Assembly: GCA_963980215.1 (NCBI GenBank)
Contig: CAXBYZ010000031.1
Location: 1-7,001, forward strand
DNA length: 7,001 bases
Direction of reading: 5' to 3'
DNA from: CAXBYZ01 sp963980215
GTDB taxonomy: Bacteria; Patescibacteriota; Microgenomatia; UBA1400; CG1-02-47-37
In this document: piece after piece, positions 4,859-7,001 of the stretch
Layout: the number at the start of each line of letters is the position of its first letter
Position numbering within the stretch: the first letter of the stretch is position 1
Notes under the pieces: model-generated
Database searches by the model: none
The model's input: only the letters and a program-made list of their open reading frames with translations
What the model was told of the DNA's origin: nothing
Made by a program: the position numbers and the translations under genes

Positions 4859-7000
4859 TTATTCTCCATCAGATCTTTGTGACAAAAAACTATCTGCATC
4901 AGATATTAAGATGTCACGGGGCTTAGCTCCTTGGCCGGGTCCAACTACTCCAGCTCTTTCCAGTTGATCTAAGATTCTGGCAGCTCTAGCGTAACCAACT
5001 GAGAGCTTTCTTTGCATTAGAGAGGCTGAGGCTTTTTTGTACTTAACTGCCATTCTGACAGCGTCTTCAAAGAGATCGTCCAGATCCTCTTGACTTGACC
5101 CTGCAACAGCGTTGGCTTTAGTGGTGTACTTGTTGGTGACTTCTTTGGTGTACTCAACTTTAATTTCAGATTTTTTTAAGAATTCTATTAATCTTTTGGT
5201 GTCGTGGTCTGAAAGAAAAGTGCCTTGAATACGAGTAGGCTTGGATTGACTTGGAGGGATGTAGAGCATGTCTCCTCGACCGAGAAGTTTCTCGGCCCCA
5301 GGTGAGTCGATGATAACTCTAGAGTCAACCATGGAGTTAACGTTAAAAGAAATACGACAGTTGATGTTAGCTTTAATTAAACCAGTTAAGACATCAACTG
5401 ATGGTCTTTGAGTGGCAAGAACTAGATGAATACCAGTGGCACGAGCCATTTGAGCCAATCTAGTAATTGAGTCCTCAACTTCGCTAGGGGCAAAAAGGAT
5501 GATGTCAGCGAGTTCATCGATGACAATAACTAAGTAAGGGAGGGCTTGAAAGCCTGAGAGTTCGTTGTAACCAGCTACATTTCTAACTCCAACCTCGGCA
5601 AATAACTTATACCTTCTTTCCATTTCTGAAGTAGCCCATTTTAAAGCTGAGACAACTTTTTCTGGCTCAACGATAACTGGAGTGAGTAAGTGAGGAATGT
5701 CATTGTATAGGGTAAGCTCGACTCGTTTTGGGTCAACCAAGATAAACTTAACTTCCTCCGGACTGGAGCGAAATAGGATACTACTGATAATGGAGTTAAT
5801 ACAGACTGATTTACCGGAACCGGTGGATCCGGCAATAAGGACGTGAGGCATTTTGTCTATATCGGCAATAACTGGCTCTCCAGAAACATTTAAACCTAAA
5901 CTAAAAGCTAGTTTTGATTTTTCATTTTTGAGTTGTTTTGATGAAAGCATTTTATTTAAAGAGACAACTTCTAGAGAGCGATTTGGAAGCTCTAGTCCAA
6001 CAAGAGATCTGCCTGGGATTGGAGCTTCGATACGAATTTGACCCTGAGGGGCAGCAAGAGCAAGAGCGAGGTCGTTTTGGAGACTAGTAATTTTAGTAAG
6101 CTTGGTGCCTTCGGCTATTCTGATAGCGTACTGAGTGACAGCTGGGCCGTTGTTGACTTCTTCTACTTTGGCTTTGATGCCAAAACTTTCTAGAGTTCTC
6201 TCGATGATGGCAGCATTTTGTTTAACATCTCCCCTGTCTGCTTTAGTGTCTTGAACGTCGCTTAGTAAAGAGAGTGGTGGATAGTGCCACATCTTTTGTT
6301 GAGTTCCTGGTTGATTGCTAACAATTGGAGTGGAGTTGGTTTCTAGATCTTCCTTAGTGTTTGTTGTTATATTTTTTTCTTCTGAAGATAATTTAGTAAT
6401 TGAGGGTTTGGGCGTTTCATCTGAATCCATACCTTTAACAGTAAAGCTTGAGTCCCCTGGTTTAAATAGTGGCTTCTTTTTGCTTTGAATTGAGTCGAGA
6501 CTTTCTTTGATTTTGGCAATGAGTTTTTGAAGGTTTAAGAGAATGTCTTCGAGACTAGTTTCAAAGATAATAACAAAGCTGATAAAGATACCAGCTAGTA
6601 AAACTATAAAAGCACCTGATCGATAGATCAAGGCAACTAGGCTATTCCAAACTTCTTGACCAATAGTACCAGCCTTGGTGATGCTGGTGAGGCTGATTAA
6701 TAAGACCAGAGAGCCAACGAAGACATTTGGTTTGGTGATTTTCCATTTTAATCTGGTGAGCATTAAACCTGAAGAGAGAAAGATGAAGGGCAGTAAAAGA
6801 ATGCCCCAGCCAAAAGCTCCAGAAAAGTAGTTGTAGATAAGTTCAAGGAATGGGCTTTGTCTTGATAAAGAGACCATAATTAAAGCGCCAATTAAAATAA
6901 GACCAGTTGAAGAAAGGGTGTATATTGTCTCTTTCGGGAGTTTTAGCTTATATGGTTGTTTTCTTTTACCCTTGGTAGACTTCTTTTTCTTTTTGGCCAT
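4859..7000 (-). CDS. ftsK: DNA translocase FtsK/SpoIIIE
   Basis: 713 aa, apparently complete. After a Lys-rich start (MAKKKKKSTKGKRK), about four membrane helices lie at roughly 29-47, 58-82, 92-107 and 127-148. A low-complexity linker (170-238) leads to the alpha domain (about 240-345, ending in the family motif APIPGRSLVGLELPN at 326-340). The RecA-like beta motor has Walker A GSTGSGKS (391-398), the LVDPKRVEL motif (421-429), Walker B VIVIDELAD (491-499) and LATQRPSVDVLTG (528-540). A gamma winged-helix domain (about 640-700: LMQRKLSVGYARAARILDQL, ERAGVVGP) reads KOPS-like polar sequences in known relatives. It is a hexameric ATP-driven motor at the septum that clears and sorts chromosomes at division, often with XerCD/dif. 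Length is close to SpoIIIE (787) and far below E. coli FtsK (1329). The ATG is one base from the window end, so its ribosome binding site cannot be seen. Confidence 0.97.
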   Translation of the reverse strand: MAKKKKKSTKGKRKQPYKLKLPKETIYTLSSTGLILIGALIMVSLSRQSPFLELIYNYFSGAFGWGILLLPFIFLSSGLMLTRLKWKITKPNVFVGSLVLLISLTSITKAGTIGQEVWNSLVALIYRSGAFIVLLAGIFISFVIIFETSLEDILLNLQKLIAKIKESLDSIQSKKKPLFKPGDSSFTVKGMDSDETPKPSITKLSSEEKNITTNTKEDLETNSTPIVSNQPGTQQKMWHYPPLSLLSDVQDTKADRGDVKQNAAIIERTLESFGIKAKVEEVNNGPAVTQYAIRIAEGTKLTKITSLQNDLALALAAPQGQIRIEAPIPGRSLVGLELPNRSLEVVSLNKMLSSKQLKNEKSKLAFSLGLNVSGEPVIADIDKMPHVLIAGSTGSGKSVCINSIISSILFRSSPEEVKFILVDPKRVELTLYNDIPHLLTPVIVEPEKVVSALKWATSEMERRYKLFAEVGVRNVAGYNELSGFQALPYLVIVIDELADIILFAPSEVEDSITRLAQMARATGIHLVLATQRPSVDVLTGLIKANINCRISFNVNSMVDSRVIIDSPGAEKLLGRGDMLYIPPSQSKPTRIQGTFLSDHDTKRLIEFLKKSEIKVEYTKEVTNKYTTKANAVAGSSQEDLDDLFEDAVRMAVKYKKASASLMQRKLSVGYARAARILDQLERAGVVGPGQGAKPRDILISDADSFLSQRSDGE

Positions 7001-7001
7001 A

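Noticed and set aside
5641..6041. Open frames at 5641-5835 (minus) and 5853-6041 (plus)
   Set aside because: Both overlap the core motor domain of ftsK in other frames and show no independent coding signs.

Overview
The window looks like ordinary chromosome from a Patescibacteria/CPR bacterium, most likely of the Microgenomates group. The reasons are the AT-rich, tightly packed gene style, a short FtsK (713 aa) followed directly by a small RodZ-like protein, a DipZ-type membrane thiol-redox fusion, a minor-pilin-like protein next to a LytR_C protein, and palindromic repeats carried with a Y1 (REP-associated) transposase. The lineage call is inference from gene style. No marker gene is present to prove it.

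Layout. Positions 1-1757 hold a minus-strand surface/pilus cluster. Read in its own direction it contains a broken remnant of a probable pilus-associated gene (1757-1530, amber stop and no start), an intact prepilin-like gene (1527-1123), and a long open frame (1121 to beyond base 1) that joins a PilM-like cytoplasmic half, one membrane span, a Pro/Thr-rich linker and a LytR_C domain. That frame carries a 67-bp composite palindrome in phase inside its linker. Positions 1777-3480 (plus strand) encode a DipZ-type protein: a CcdA membrane domain, a TlpA-like thioredoxin and a C-terminal beta domain. Positions 3489-4227 hold a REP/RAYT-type unit: a Y1 transposase gene with one palindrome just upstream, an inverted copy overlapping its stop codon, and a third copy inside the reading frame. 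Positions 4230-7000 (minus strand) hold ftsK followed by a rodZ-like gene, 2 bp apart.

How the parts fit. ftsK and the rodZ-like gene look like one transcription unit for chromosome segregation and cell shape or division. The prepilin-like and PilM/LytR_C genes are coupled (stop and start 1 bp apart) and probably act at the cell envelope. The DipZ protein would pass reducing power across the membrane to thiols outside the cytoplasm. The transposase unit sits between the converging ends of dipZ and the rodZ-like gene, a usual place for REP-type elements.

The least ordinary signals are the two unrelated palindrome families that each occur inside a coding frame without breaking it (495-561 and 3994-4012), and the decayed pilus gene at the junction with dipZ. 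No CRISPR array, tRNA, rRNA, convincing riboswitch or strong intrinsic terminator was seen. No stretch above 300 bases lacks a gene or gene remnant.
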